From: Microdochium bolleyi
Lineage: Eukaryota; Ascomycota; Sordariomycetes; Xylariales; Microdochiaceae
Direction: 5' to 3'
Assembly (NCBI GenBank): GCA_001566295.1
Contig: KQ964257.1
Span: 310,001-374,000, forward strand
Length of the DNA: 64,000 nt
Position 1 is the first letter of the stretch; each line of letters begins with the position of its first letter. Below are positions 29,664 through 41,942 of the stretch, piece after piece. The translations under genes and the position numbers were made by a program. The notes beneath the pieces are model-generated. The model was not told where the DNA came from. It ran no database searches and saw only the letters and a list, made by a program, of their open reading frames with translations.

Positions 29664-32485
29664 CTAGGTCTGCGTGACACTCGGTCGAGGAATGTCCATG
29701 CTCCGGCTCGCAACTGCGCGTCCGCCAGGCGTTCTCGGGTTGGCGATACTCAGCCGACCATGGCGATCCATCAGGCGACTGCGATTTTCCTCGTCACTAT
29801 CGGTGTCCCCATCATCATAGTCGGCGAGGCGCGAAAAGTAGTCGGCGAGGCCGTCGACACTCGGTGTTCCAACGACAATGTCGTACTGAGGCGGTGGAGT
29901 AGCCAATGGCGGAGGGGCCTCATCCTCGTCGAATGCCGGTGGGTTGAAGCTCGGATAGCGCATAAGGTGCATGGGGCGGTGACCAGCTGGCGCACTCGTG
30001 TTTGCTGAAGGTCGGTGTAGTGGCTGGGTGGATGCGCCCGGGTGCTGCTGGACATGAGCCGCGGGCGGAGGTGCAATTCCAGAGGAGTCGGTGCTCGGCA
30101 GTGACGTGGTCAAATCGATGCCCGGGATCGTGCCCGTGCTGGACGCTGGGCTGGGGTTCGTCGCAAGGACTTCGGCATCAGGACAGCCGCATCGTGCGTG
30201 TTGTCGGTACATGGGCATGTCCGCGCCGCTGTATTCAGGCAACGCAGTGTTCGCCTGCGTCGCGCGGCAGTTTAAAACGGTGAAGGGAGAGTCGATGCTG
30301 ATCTCGAAATGTCTCCGCTTCTTCCCAGCAGGATCTTCAGGATCCAAACGGGAGATGCGCATGACGATCTGCAAGCAAAGTTAGTCTTTTTGCCTGGGTA
30401 CAGGTATGCCATGAATTTCAAAACACTCACCTTGATCCAATGGAAGACATTGACGTTCTTCCAGCTACAGTCGGGGTTCAACCGGATGTTCTTCTCCTTA
30501 GACATCTGCTCGCAAGTCGGGAGCTGCACATTCATCTCGATCTCGGTCGAGCCCCAGTACGACTCCAGGCCCAAATCCAGGTCTCCAAGCAGGTTCTCGG
30601 TCTGTTCTGGCAATGGCTGTGCCGAGGTGCGCATGCGAGAGGCTTCGACGCTCCTCCGCTGCTCGGCGATGCGGCGCGCCTCCTGTCGCTCGTCCGGCGC
30701 CAGCTCGCCGCCACTGAGTACGCGCACTTCCGAAGACTCGTATTGCTTGTCCAGCGGCTTGCCTGCTACCTTTTCCAAAAGAAGCACCTTGCGCCCGGGG
30801 TCCTTGCGCGTCACTCTGCGGTCGTTTGTCCAGTACTCGACAGATTCAGTGACAAACACCTTGAGCTTGTGCACCTGGACCTTGGCAAGCGGTGTGAGCT
30901 TGAAGGCAATGGGGATCTTGGAGCCCAGCGGGAAGGACTTTCCGGAGATCATGATGTCGTAGTGTAGCTGGTCTTCCCACTGTCTGCTGATTGAGATGGG
31001 CTCGGTCATTTCGAGTGAGAGCTGGTCTGGAACGCGAACAACGGACACTTCCTTGGTGCCGTGCAGGTTTGGCTTGAAGGCACCGGCCCTCTCAACAACA
31101 GTTTCCAGTTCCCACTTGACTGAGCCAAACTGCAGTTTCGTGGTTTCGAGCTGGTGGTGGTCGATAGGCAGCTCGAAGGCGTACTCGTACGTGCCTGGGT
31201 AGAAGACCTTGTACGTTTTGGGTGGCGCATTGGAACTCGTCTGGCTCTCGCCCTTGCCAAAACTCCGAGACTGGCCAGAGGAAAGGGACAGCCTTTTGTA
31301 GTCCTTGGCTGTCATGCCACTGCCGGACCTGCTCCGTTGGTGAATCGAAGTCGATGAGTTTGTGGAGGGTAGGAAGCCTGGGATCGCCAGTGACGAGTTG
31401 TTCCTAGATGGCGAAGCATTCTCGCCGCTGCCCTTGACTGTGAACGTGCACTGGTTGCCATACTCGGTCTCCCAGGTCTCATGCGTGGCGTGGAAGAATG
31501 TCAAGACCTGCGTTCTCAGAGATTCTTCCTCGTACTGATCGACCTTGAGAGGGGGGATGCCCTCTGGCCACTCTGTCCTGGCGCGACCAGAGAGCTTCAA
31601 TGTGACAGACTTGATCTTGACATTCTTAGAGACATTGAGCTGAAGCTTGCCACGCAGCAAGGCGGTCGAGTTTGCAGATTCGTGCCGTGAGTGGCCGTCG
31701 TGGTCGAAGCCCGTGAGAAAGACATTGGGCTCAGCAAGGATGATTGAGCAGGCGAGGCCGCTGCCGGATGCGACCGGCCTCGGCACTTCTGTGACGGAGC
31801 TCATGACGCTCTTTAGCGACCGCGCCGAGGATGCGCTGTTGTTCATGTGGGACTGCATGAGCGCGGCACTCAACATCGGAGAGCGTCTTGTGTCGACCAT
31901 GGCTTCGAGGGAGTTGTGGCCAAGCACCGGAGCAGTCGGGTATTGTAGATTGCAAGCCGCGGTCGTGAAAAAATCGGTCGGCGATTGGGTTTGAGGCAGT
32001 AGCGGACACTGCGACAGCTGTGTACTCGGGCGGGTGGCAGTCTCGTAGTCTGGAGGCAGGACGGTGGCTGCGGCAGGCTCGGCCTGCGTGAAATGGAGCT
32101 TGAGAGGACCGAGAATCTTGTCGAGGACACTGGTCGAGGGTTCTGGGCTGGTGCTCTGCCAGCTCTTGCGCTTCTCAGACTTCGTGCTTCTGGGTGGCTG
32201 TCGACGCTTGGTGGGCTTTCCGGGTTTTGGAGAGCGAAGGTCGGAGGGGACGTAGCCAGAGGGATAAGAGATGATGTGGATGGCTTGTGGGCGACGAGGC
32301 CGCGGGCGGATGTGGGGTACAGGCAGGCCGCCCTGCTGGTGGGTGCTGCGCCTGCTTGGCCGTGTCCTGTAGAAGACGGTGGGTGCGCCTCCAATTGCGG
32401 ACAAGGGCCGCAGGGTCGATGATGATGAGTGGTCGTCGCTGTTGCCGTTGTTCGACCTCCGGGCTGGGCTTTGGGTGTCTGTCAT
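29664..32485 (-). CDS. Alpha-arrestin with two PPxY motifs
   Basis: Two exons (32485-30431 and 30368-29664) give 919 residues. The 62 bp intron has donor GTGAGT, branch GACTAAC and acceptor TGCAG, with codon-boundary splicing. Translation probably starts at 32485 (CATACCATGAC); the frame is open 60 codons further upstream but reads as leader. A disordered N-terminus of ~240 residues precedes an arrestin N domain (LLRGKLQLNVSKNVKIKSVT) and an arrestin C domain (HYDIMISGKSFPLGSKIPIA, HKLKVFVTESVEYW). PPDY at residues ~144-147 and PPQY at ~844-847 fit WW-domain ligands of Rsp5/Nedd4-type ubiquitin ligases. Family members direct plasma-membrane transporters into endocytosis in response to nutrients. 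It looks nearer the Aly/Any1 group than CreD, but I cannot assign an ortholog. Confidence 0.88.
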
Positions 32486-35400
32486 GGTATGCTGGTGGTT
32501 AATACCTGAGGTAGGCTGGGCTGACGACAAGACTGCGGGTGCGTTCTGTGCCAGTCGAGCAGGCGGTATTATAACAGCATAGGCACGCTCTTGGAGAAGA
32601 TGAAAACAAGGTCGGGTGGGAATAGGGCTAGGCCGGGCTGAGCTGAGCTGGGAGACGGCTCGCATTCATACGACTCTGGAATGAAGCACGACAGCCGGTT
32701 TGTCGACCCTGCCGCCGTCCGACATGAAACAAGACCCAGGCAACGGGCTGGCTTGTTGGCGGGAAAGGCACTACCGATCCAGATCAATGCACGGCGATGA
32801 CCGAGGGCACGAGCGCCAGCGCGTGGCCGCGTGAGTTGGGCAAATGTGCTGGCCGGGAGCCAATGTGGAAATCACAGGGCGTTTCCCAGTTGTTCCAAGG
32901 TGGGCTCGAGGCGGAGACAGGGGATCCTGGTACGAGGGCGCCGCAGCAGGGGTTGCTCCAGCTTGTCATATCTTGCTGCACGGCCAGCTGGATATACGCA
33001 ATACTGTATGGAGTATTACAGGCGAGCACCAACCCTGCGGTGTCGAGGTGACCTGTGGTTTTTGCTTTTCTCCAGGGTGTTGGTGTTGTTTTGCAATCTC
33101 GGAGGCACCGGGACGGAAGGCAGGCGAGTGCCGCGGTGATCGGCAGCCGGCCTCGGCAGAAGATCTTCGGACACCAGACGGGTCCTGCCAGCGGCAAAGA
33201 GCAGACAAAGACGTAGGTAGAAAGGGTAGAGAGGCGGCACAAGAAAGCAAGACGACAAGGACGGCAGCGGTAGATGAACAGGATGATGAGAGGGATGAGA
33301 CCAACCTAAGTTACCGGTAGCTGGGACGCGGGCCGAGGTGACAGTGCGTGAGTCAGGACGTCGGAGCCACAATCAAAGCAGCCGCGTGGACGGGATGAGA
33401 TGAGATGAGTTATGTTTGTAAGAGGCAGGGCCTGGCGGGATGGGAGGAGGAGCAAACCAGGTGACGCGTGCTGCAGCGGCCCGGGACAATGGGATGATGT
33501 GTCCAAGATATTTGGCAGAGGTTTCTCGAGGTGCTGACAAGAGGAGCTGCGGGTGACGAGGCCGCAGAGCTGGCAGAATTTAGGGTTGGCAGAGTGGAGA
33601 TGCGGAGCGGCGCTGATGCTGCCTCAATGACGGCGGCAACGATTGGATGTCGTGGCCGTCAGCATACATACGCGTACAGTGAACGAGTTACTAAGGCACC
33701 TAAGGTATCTTTAGGTACGTACCTCTGGAGGACCGTTGGCGCGTGATCCAGGGACCGGCACTGCAGCAGCCCGAGTGCAGCGGAAGAAAGAAGGGCGCTC
33801 CATGAGACTGGCCATCGGCTCAGCAGTGGGCTGCGGGTGGGCCGCATGATCCGGCGCAGGCTGCGCCAAGGGCAGCACCCAAGAGCGTGATGACGATGCC
33901 GTGATGGGCCGCGGGGGACTGGGGGACTGGGGCCACGACTCACGGCCGCGAGGCACGACTAGCGGTAACCACTCTTGCCAGCACCTTGGAGGGCAGCGAT
34001 CTGCGGATGATGTCGTGGCGGCGGGCATGTGCATGGTTGTCGAGGCACGCCCGCGCCAGGGACCTGGCCAGCTGCCAGTCATATCCCTGCTGGCAGCCTC
34101 AGGCAGCCTTGGAAGGCCTGTCCCAAGATGGGCAAGAATGAGAGATGCCCAGTGGAGTGCAGGGCAACGGTCTTTTGGGGCTGGCCATTCGGAGGCCGAG
34201 AAAGGTCAGCACAAGGGGCCGTGGAGATCTGGCTCTGAGCAATTCCACCTGGGCAGCCCTGGAGAGTATTGTGCAAAGTGAGGCCTGTCGCGGTCGCGAG
34301 TAAGTGCTTGTCGTGCTCTGCCTCAGGTGCCTCAGGTGTTCGTCTGAATCCGGTGCTGCTGGGACCTTCGGGGCAGGAGCCCCCCCAGCCCATAACCCTG
34401 GGACTTCCAGCTCTGGGTGTTGAATCTTCTTTGCAATCTCCCCGTGCTTCTAGAGCTGCGCACCAGAGGGCGACGCTCGGATGCACCGCGCATGAAACAC
34501 CCATACACAAGCCCACGACCGCGCACGACCGAGAGCTAGCAAGCGCCTCGTCGCTCAAAAATAGCCTGTTTTGCTATTGCGCCAGGGCACCCGGCGGAGT
34601 CCTCACCATCCTCAGCGCAACGGGCGCCAGCCACTGAAAGCCTCACGTCTTCGAGGCGATCGTCCGCTCTCGCGAGTCGTGAGCACCACCACTGTCGTCA
34701 ATATCGGCAGCCTCGTGGGGCGTAAAATTCTGTAAAGGGATCGTCGCTCAGACTCGGCAGTGTGTATCATCTCCCTGGGGCCAGGCCCGGCACTCTGGGG
34801 ACTCCCAGCTTCGTCCTCCGAACCCGGCCGACAACGCACACAAGAACACCCGGCACACATGTCCTGCGAGCGCCACGGCGGCCTGGCCAGGGAACCATGG
34901 TATAGGTCAAAAGAAAATTCATGGGCCTCACCCGAAGCAGACCTAAGCAGGGAACATTTGCGCAGCCCACCCAGACGATCTGATCTGTCAAGTGTGCCCG
35001 GTCAAGAAGCAAGCATCGCTGAGCGAATCGACCCTAGGCTCGCCAAGCACTTGTGCCCTGTCAAGAACAATTCAGACAGACCCCAGGCGCCAATGGCAGC
35101 CCTTGCTTCTTTCCCCACGTCACGCAAACTTGTCCAAGGAGCACCGCTGCACGAATCGCATGCTGTTGACTGTTGTTGCCTGTCGCATGAACGTACCTCT
35201 AGACATGAGCATTGTGCACAAGGCTTGTGCGTTGGGCTTTGAACTCTACAGCGCCGTCTGTTGCCCCGGCACCGCCTTGGGTGTTGCTACGTGCGACACT
35301 CAGCCATGGTATTCCCTGCGTTGTGGGACAACGCATAGCGTAAGGTACGCTAGGTGTGGCAAGTGTGCAGCGAGCCTGGATCGGGCACCATCATCCCTAA

Positions 35401-38400
35401 AGCCGATTTCGACGACCACATCCCTGCAACACGACTTCTACCCAAAAACATCAACCTGGATGAGGCCCGTGACCAGAATCGGTCTCGCTACCCTCCATCT
35501 GCTGGCGGTCGACCCCGCGCAGCGAGGTATCACGGACATCTCGCAGACCTCGCTGCGCATCTCGCCATTCGGCCGTCAACCCCCACCGCGAGGCTCACGG
35601 CAGCACTGCTGTTCAGTGTCCAGCAATACCGAGGAAGAGCGCAGATGTGCGCAGCAAGGTTCGGGGAAGTGGGGTAGTCGTCTTCACGATGTAGTCGTGC
35701 CGCATAAGCGTGCATAGGCGCCCTTCTTCCTTGCCCGCTGCAGCCTCTGTCGTCATCGAGCCCCTCCCGCCTGCAAATGTGCCGACACTTGCGGCATGTC
35801 AAAGAAACGACAGGGTTTAGCCAGTTCGCCAGGGCCTGCGGCCACGCAAGATTTTTCTGGTGTCGGCTCATCGGACAGGCTCCATGGTCTTCAAGTGCAT
35901 CAGTAACCACACAGCAACGATCAGAGTATCGGTGTGCCTGCGCACACCAGGCGACCTGGCCTTCGCTCCGTGGTTGGTCCCTCCAGTCAGCCAAGAACAA
36001 CCCTGTTTTTGCTCGATCGAGATTGACCAACTTAAACACGAGCACGCGGCTTGATTTCGCCGACGAGAGCCTGCCCATGGTACCTTCTTCCATCAGAGTG
36101 GGAGCCGATATTCAGGCACCAATGCCAAATGCGCGAAATCCATTCGCCACATGCAGCACAGCCATGCCAGCTTGTGTGGCTGTCCCTGCGCCTCGGCGCT
36201 CGTGGTTGTCGTACCGAATCTCACTGCGATCTCACTGCGATCTCGCAACCTGGCCCTCGTCACGCAGGCAAATCATGACGAGACAACCTCATCACAGTTG
36301 CAGAACTGTGATCACCTTCTTATTGGGCTTGGTGATGACGGGTCCTGTGCATCTGCTGTTATGTCCTCCAGGGTTCAAGCCCGCGGAAGATCACATTACA
36401 GTCTGTCTCGAAAGTGGCTACGCGTATTTATGAAGCATGACAAGTTGCCGCGTCGTCTTAACACCAATGTCAATCCACCCCGATTGAACGGTCGAACCGT
36501 GCCAGCGGTAAACCTCTTCCCGGATCAGCCGGATCCGGCCCGTGGCGTGTTAGTGTGAAGCTTCTACCCAGATCGGGGGTCTCCGCGGACCATTCCGCAA
36601 CGTCTGCACACCACTTCCACGGCGGCGTTGTTCGAATTGATGCATCACCGTGACTGCCGAGTGCTTCAGCAGTGAGACTAACCATTATCTCTAAATACCG
36701 CATCCCTGCTTCGGTCGAGGCAGCTCCCGTAGTTCTTGCTGGGGTCTGGACCCTTGGAATATCCGCCCGGAACTTACCGCCTGACTTAGCTGTACCCAAC
36801 GGCGACGGCAATTAACGCTCGGGTGTTCGTCACTCGGCTTCTCAGCATATCATATCCTTGTACCACTAAGGCCGTAGCAGCAAAGGTGCTGACGGCAGCA
36901 ACCCGGCCTGATTACGATGTTTAAAAAAAGAATCATCAAGATAGTTGCAAGACTACCTACAAGTGATGAGCCCTGTGAGCGAAAGGCCGCGTCATCCTGA
37001 CACTGTCAAACGCGGCCCAAGCCCATAACCCAACTAAAGTAGAGTCCGCGGCGCGCGCCGCAGCGTGCTGGAGGCTCGGCATGATCGGCACGTCTCGCCA
37101 CCGGCGTACGTCCGGAGGTTGGGGCTCAAGAACTGCATCTTCCACCGAAAAATCTCCGCGTTCGGGATTGCTTCTGGTTACGAAGTTTAGAGCTCACTCA
37201 CGGGTGATTGGCGGTGCAACTGGACTGGTAGTCCAAACTCGCCCGTGCTCGGATGCGGCTCTGACTAAGGCGGCGATGCAGTTTGAACGCGCACCGCCGT
37301 GGGACGTCAACTCCTGCGCGCCTCCATTACTTGCAGTCTTCAGGAGCTAGTCACCAACACTGGCTGCGCACGTAGCGCTTTCAGCCGTCTGTGACAGGCC
37401 GTGGATCTCCCCGAGCCCATACAACGAGCCGCACGCAAGCTTCTGTATTGCGTCCGACCACTGACGGATGACCCGGACGAGTCTGCATGCCCACGTGGCT
37501 GGTGGGTGGCCTCGTCGCCCACTCCCGGTCTGACCCGCGATCGCCAGGGTCCTCCTTGAAGTGCAGCGGGAAAGCTTGTGTGTTTTCATCGACTAAAGCC
37601 AACCAGACTACTTTGTGGGACTGTCATTCCTCGATATTTGCTTATCTACACTGATTTGTGTTACTGCTTATCATTAGGCTTGGGAAGGTCTCTTGACGGT
37701 ATAATCTAGGGTAGAAAGAAAGAGGACTAAACAAAAAGGAATTTTCCGAAGCTTGCGTGGCACGGTTGTACTTTTGACATCTCGGGGCTCGAAGCATTAC
37801 GTGGTCGCCTTCGCAGGGAAAGGAAGAGCTAGCGACGCAGGCTGGGTTTGACGTTTAATTTTTGTGTTTATTCTGATTCCATGTGCGCGCGGTACTTATT
37901 TGGTTTGTGAATGACACGGTTTCCTCGTAAGTTCTCAGGAAGACGACGGGTCGTCACCTGACAGGTCAGCACCTCGAGGCCACGCTGCCTAGAGTGACGC
38001 TGTATACGCATTTAGAATATGCTGTAGACGTGCACGTCTGAGGCAACGCTATGGTTAATCCTGTCCCAGTGTCAGAGTGGTCACGTCTCTTCCGGCACAC
38101 TGCCCGCGTTGTGGATCTTTACCTACCTGTGATTTGGTGTGATCTGTAGAACAAATCTTACCTGAGGTGAAGCTCGGAGAGACTGGGTACTTGGGAAAAG
38201 GTTTCCCTCGCATATAGCTAATCTGATTATGACCGCAGTTGAGGAAGCCACAGTGTTGCGCCAGTTGCCGACGCGGATATCGGCTGCGATCACGATGATG
38301 ATATCGAGAAGGTACCCGGGATCAGGTTTTATGTTCCCTTTCTAAACTGCTGTCATGAGCTGCTCTTCGTCTCCTGGTTCCCGTTTCCTCTGTTTGTTTT

Positions 38401-39140
38401 CCTTTCTTTTCGCTTACTAGTTGTGGAGGAGTCACACCCACTTGGTTCAATGCAGATTGAGCCTTTCTATCAATTGACTCGGAATTTCAAGATAGTCCGG
38501 CAGATTGATTTTCTTTTATTAACTTAAATTCGTGGTCTAGGCAACTTGAGAACCTGAATATCCCTATATAGCTCAGGGTAGAACCTGTATTTCATGCATT
38601 CTTCCCTCGTTTTCTGTTTAGATTCAGATCCATCCTCCCTTTCTTTCCTATTTCGATTCATGAACAATCTTCTTCATCGACAACTCACTGTTTATTTGGC
38701 GTCTCACAAGATCGTCATCTACGCCATGACATTAGATCAGATCACGGAAGTTTGACGTGTCCCCAGATGGCAGGCAAACTGTAGGTGGTACGGATGTCCA
38801 GCGTCAGAGTCTCGTCCCTGGAGGTGACCGGGGGTCTCAATGCGCGGGTACTGTACCATTCGCATCCGGACTGTTTGCCGTGCCGCCCCCAAGGCTGTGT
38901 CACCCAACAGCTGCCTCCCGTGGGGGCGGCGAAGGGTCTGGTCAGTCCCCCGCGACCTTCTTTCCACGATTGAAGCATCGCGCATGCCGACCGACCGCCC
39001 ACGCCGCTCTTCCACGAACCTCTCTGATGCCTCGCGACGGTTGTCCAATACAACGCGCCAGCTAGCCGGTTTGTGAGCCGATTGGCCCGCCAAGCGTTGC
39101 GCCGTGCCCGCCTGAGGATCGGCGCCGCCCACGAGCGGCC
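32486..39140. other. Long region without a supported gene (6.6 kb)
   Basis: From 32486 to ~36800 the sequence is GC-rich, with many overlapping open frames on all strands and none with a recognisable motif. From ~36800 to 38740 it is AT-richer and nearly free of long frames. Small features seen: ACCTAAGGT/TTAGGTACGTACCT motifs at 33698-33722, AAGGTACGCTAGG at 35342-35354, a short direct repeat (CTCACTGCGAT) at ~36223-36245, and a Pol III A-box-like TAGCTCAGGGTAGA at 38569. No tRNA, 5S RNA or transposase is visible. Non-coding RNA or decayed repeats are possible. Confidence 0.4.
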
Positions 39141-41942
39141 ATGTCCCGGGACCCCGCCCTGACCGACCTCGTGCGCGACGCCCGTCTCGAGACGGTCCTC
39201 CATGCCGACAACACGACCGAGCACACCAGGTACCAGCACGGCAGCAGGTCGCGGCACCGCCGACAGGAGCGCTGGAGGCGCGACCGCCTCCTCGGCCAGG
39301 GCGCATTCGGCACCGTCTTCCTCGAGCACCGCGTCCACGACGACGACCGGGCCGGCGCTGTCCCCATCGTGCTGCGCGCAGTCAAAGAGATCAAGAAGTA
39401 TGTCGTCGTCGGCGAGGAGCTCGACTATGCCCGGGAGCTAGAGGCCATCTTCAAGTTCTCCCACCGCAATGTGCGTCCTGCGACGTCCAGTCCCACCCAG
39501 ACAGCCCCCCAGTCTCGGTTCTTCGTCTGACACCCGCCGACTCCTGCGCTCCTCATAGTATGCCCATTGTTTCGTCGTCGCCGACGGATGGTTCGACAAG
39601 GACGATGCAATATGCATCGTCATGGAGTATCTCGCTCTCGGCGATTTGCAGAAGCACATCGACACCACGCCTCTGCCAGAGTCTTGCGCACGCTTGATCG
39701 CCAGCCAGGTCCTCGAGGGCCTCGATTTCATGCACAGCAACAATTTTGTCCATCGCGACCTCAAGCCGAGTGTACGCACAAACCATACCTGCTCCTAAGA
39801 TCAAACTCTCACTAACCCTGTGGTTCCCTGCAGAACATCATGGTCAAGTCTCCTGGGCCTGACTGGTGGGTCAAGATTGCGGACTTCGGGCTGAGCAAGA
39901 GGCGCCATGAGGACTTCACCACGCTACACACGATGAACCGCGGCACCATGGGGTACGCCGCACCAGAGATCCTGGGCTTACAGGCTGGAGCAGCCTCGTA
40001 CACGTTCGCAGTCGACATGTGGTCGCTCGGGGCCGTCGTCTACAAGCTCGTCACATGCCAGGCGGCGTTCCCAGACCTCCTGCGCCTCTTCCAGTTTGTA
40101 TCCGGCCTCCAAGACTTTCCCTCGGCGCCTCTTGAATCAAACGGATTATCGAGAGACGGGTGTGACTTCGTCGCGGCGCTCTTGGCCCCTGCATACGAGT
40201 CACGACCGACTGCTCAGTCAGCACAGCACCACCTGTGGCTTCGCTCAGTCAACTCGGCATCCAGAGGCGATTCGTGTGATAAATCGCAACCGCCAAATCG
40301 TTATCAGTCACCCTACGTCGAGTCTATACCAGATGAGAGCAGCATTCTGACGTACACCAACCTTTCGCCCGACTCCAAAGTCCTGTTGAGGACCCCATCC
40401 CCAACAATCCGGTCTGTTCCGGAACACGTACACACACGTCAAGCGGAAGAGAAGGCGACACTTGGGCCTGACGACCGTGGTGATGCATCATCAGCACGCA
40501 TGGTCCTAGAGGATATCCCTGACGTTCGCGACATTCCGACACTCATCAATCGAGCGGAAGACCTGAGTCTATCTCAGCCCTCAGATTCGGACACCGAGAT
40601 ACAACCGATGGCTCGGGAGATCGTGTTACCATGCGGGCACACCAGGACCGACTCCTGGATAAGAGCGGCTCTCCTGGACGCTGTGGCAAATCCAGCGAAG
40701 ATGCCACCTCGTTGCTGCGTCGACTCACCTCTATCGACCACACTCATCGCGCTAAGCTCCTTACCACCCGCATTCGAGTACCAGTTTCGACAGAAGTGGA
40801 ACGAGTACACTAGACATCAGATCCAGTGTCCAAATGAAGATTGCTCAGGCGAAGTGTTTCTGTCTCCAGACACCTGCCACAAAGTAGACAGAGGTCACAT
40901 CATCGACCTAATCATCACTTGTCAGAACTGTCGAACACGCATATGTGGCGACTGCAAGCGGCCCATTCATCAGCAAGACTGCCGGATCGACCGCGGCACC
41001 CGACTCCTCTTGGCCGATATGCGTCTGCCTATCTTCGTAGACATGGCACCAGAAGTCATGCAGGCCAACATGTCGTACGTGCCCGAGCCCCCATGGCTTC
41101 TCAATTCTGCGCGCATTCCATCCAGCTCTAAAACAGAAGATGAGGACAGCCACGAGGACTCCGGATCAGACATGGCCGGCGAAGACTACCACTCTGACTC
41201 CGTCGAGTTCATCACCTTCTCTTCAGATTATTGTGATAGTTGTTGGGGCAACCTACCAGGAGAGCCGCTGCAGAAACTGGATTGCGAGCACTTCATCTGT
41301 GATAGGTGTGTTGTGGGCATCATCATCCTCGGCTTGTTCTCTCCCTGGTTCAGCAGGCCTCGCTGCTGCGACCGGTCCGTCCGGACCAAGCACTTCGAGA
41401 GAGTTGAGCTTCTCCCACACGACCTCCTCACCATGTGGTATTCGCACCGAGAAGACGCCGACCTTGCTACATGGACTTGTCCTTCTGGGCATGTTGTCCA
41501 CGATCTGCGCCTAACAGACAGCGACATCAGTATCTGGGAAGCCCGCATAGACTGCCTACAGTGCCCGTCTTCAAGGGCCACATACTGCAGAAGGTGTCGC
41601 GATCCGCGCTGTGGAAATGGAGAAGAATGTCGCGATTTCGCGTATCTTAGAGAGCAGGTGCGACGGCTGTACAGAGATGTCATCCTTACGAGAGGAGGAA
41701 GCAGCTCCATCAAAGCCAAGCTGGAGATCTGTGTCGAAACAGAAAGGATGCTTCGCCTGGAGCCCTCAGCGCATGATTTTATACCATTCAAGAGGAGCGA
41801 AAGTACCACCTTCGATCTCGATCTCGAGGCCGCCTCCACCGAGTTTAACCGGGAGATGCGCCTCATCCAGAACCTCACCTGGGCGAGCGACTACATTCGC
41901 CGCAGCAGTGTAGTGTCTCGGCGACCAAAGCTGGGACCTTGA
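39141..41942 (+). CDS. Protein kinase fused to two RING/IBR-like zinc modules
   Basis: Three exons (39141-39470, 39559-39771, 39834-41942) give 883 residues; both introns fall between codons and carry CTGAC/CTAAC branch sites. The kinase (~48-319) has GQGAFGTV, the ATP lysine in LRAVKEIKK, HRDLKPSNIMV, DFG in KIADFGLSKR and GYAAPEI, so it looks active. After a ~120-residue linker, module 1 (~445-566) has a reduced RING (CGH, then RCC) and an IBR pattern C-x4-C...C-x2-C-x4-C-x2-C-x4-H-x3-C (C513 to C564). An acidic linker leads to module 2 (~647-781): C-x2-C...CEHFICDRC...RCC, then CLQC...YCRRC. IBR regions occur in ubiquitin ligases. Kinase and zinc modules share exon 3, so the fusion does not rest on splicing. 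Ligase activity and substrates are unknown. Confidence 0.85.

Noticed and set aside
36365..36385. GGGTTCAAGCCC, a B-box-like word
   Set aside because: The flanking bases do not form a T stem and no acceptor stem is present.
34992..36433. Plus- and minus-strand frames of 187-241 codons in the gene-free region
   Set aside because: They overlap on opposite strands, are rich in Arg, Ser, Cys and His, and show no conserved block or splice structure.
38240..38526. Plus-strand ~95-codon frame without an upstream ATG (IEKVPGIRFYVPFLNCCHEL)
   Set aside because: No start, no family, no convincing splice partner; frames of this length occur by chance in AT-rich DNA.
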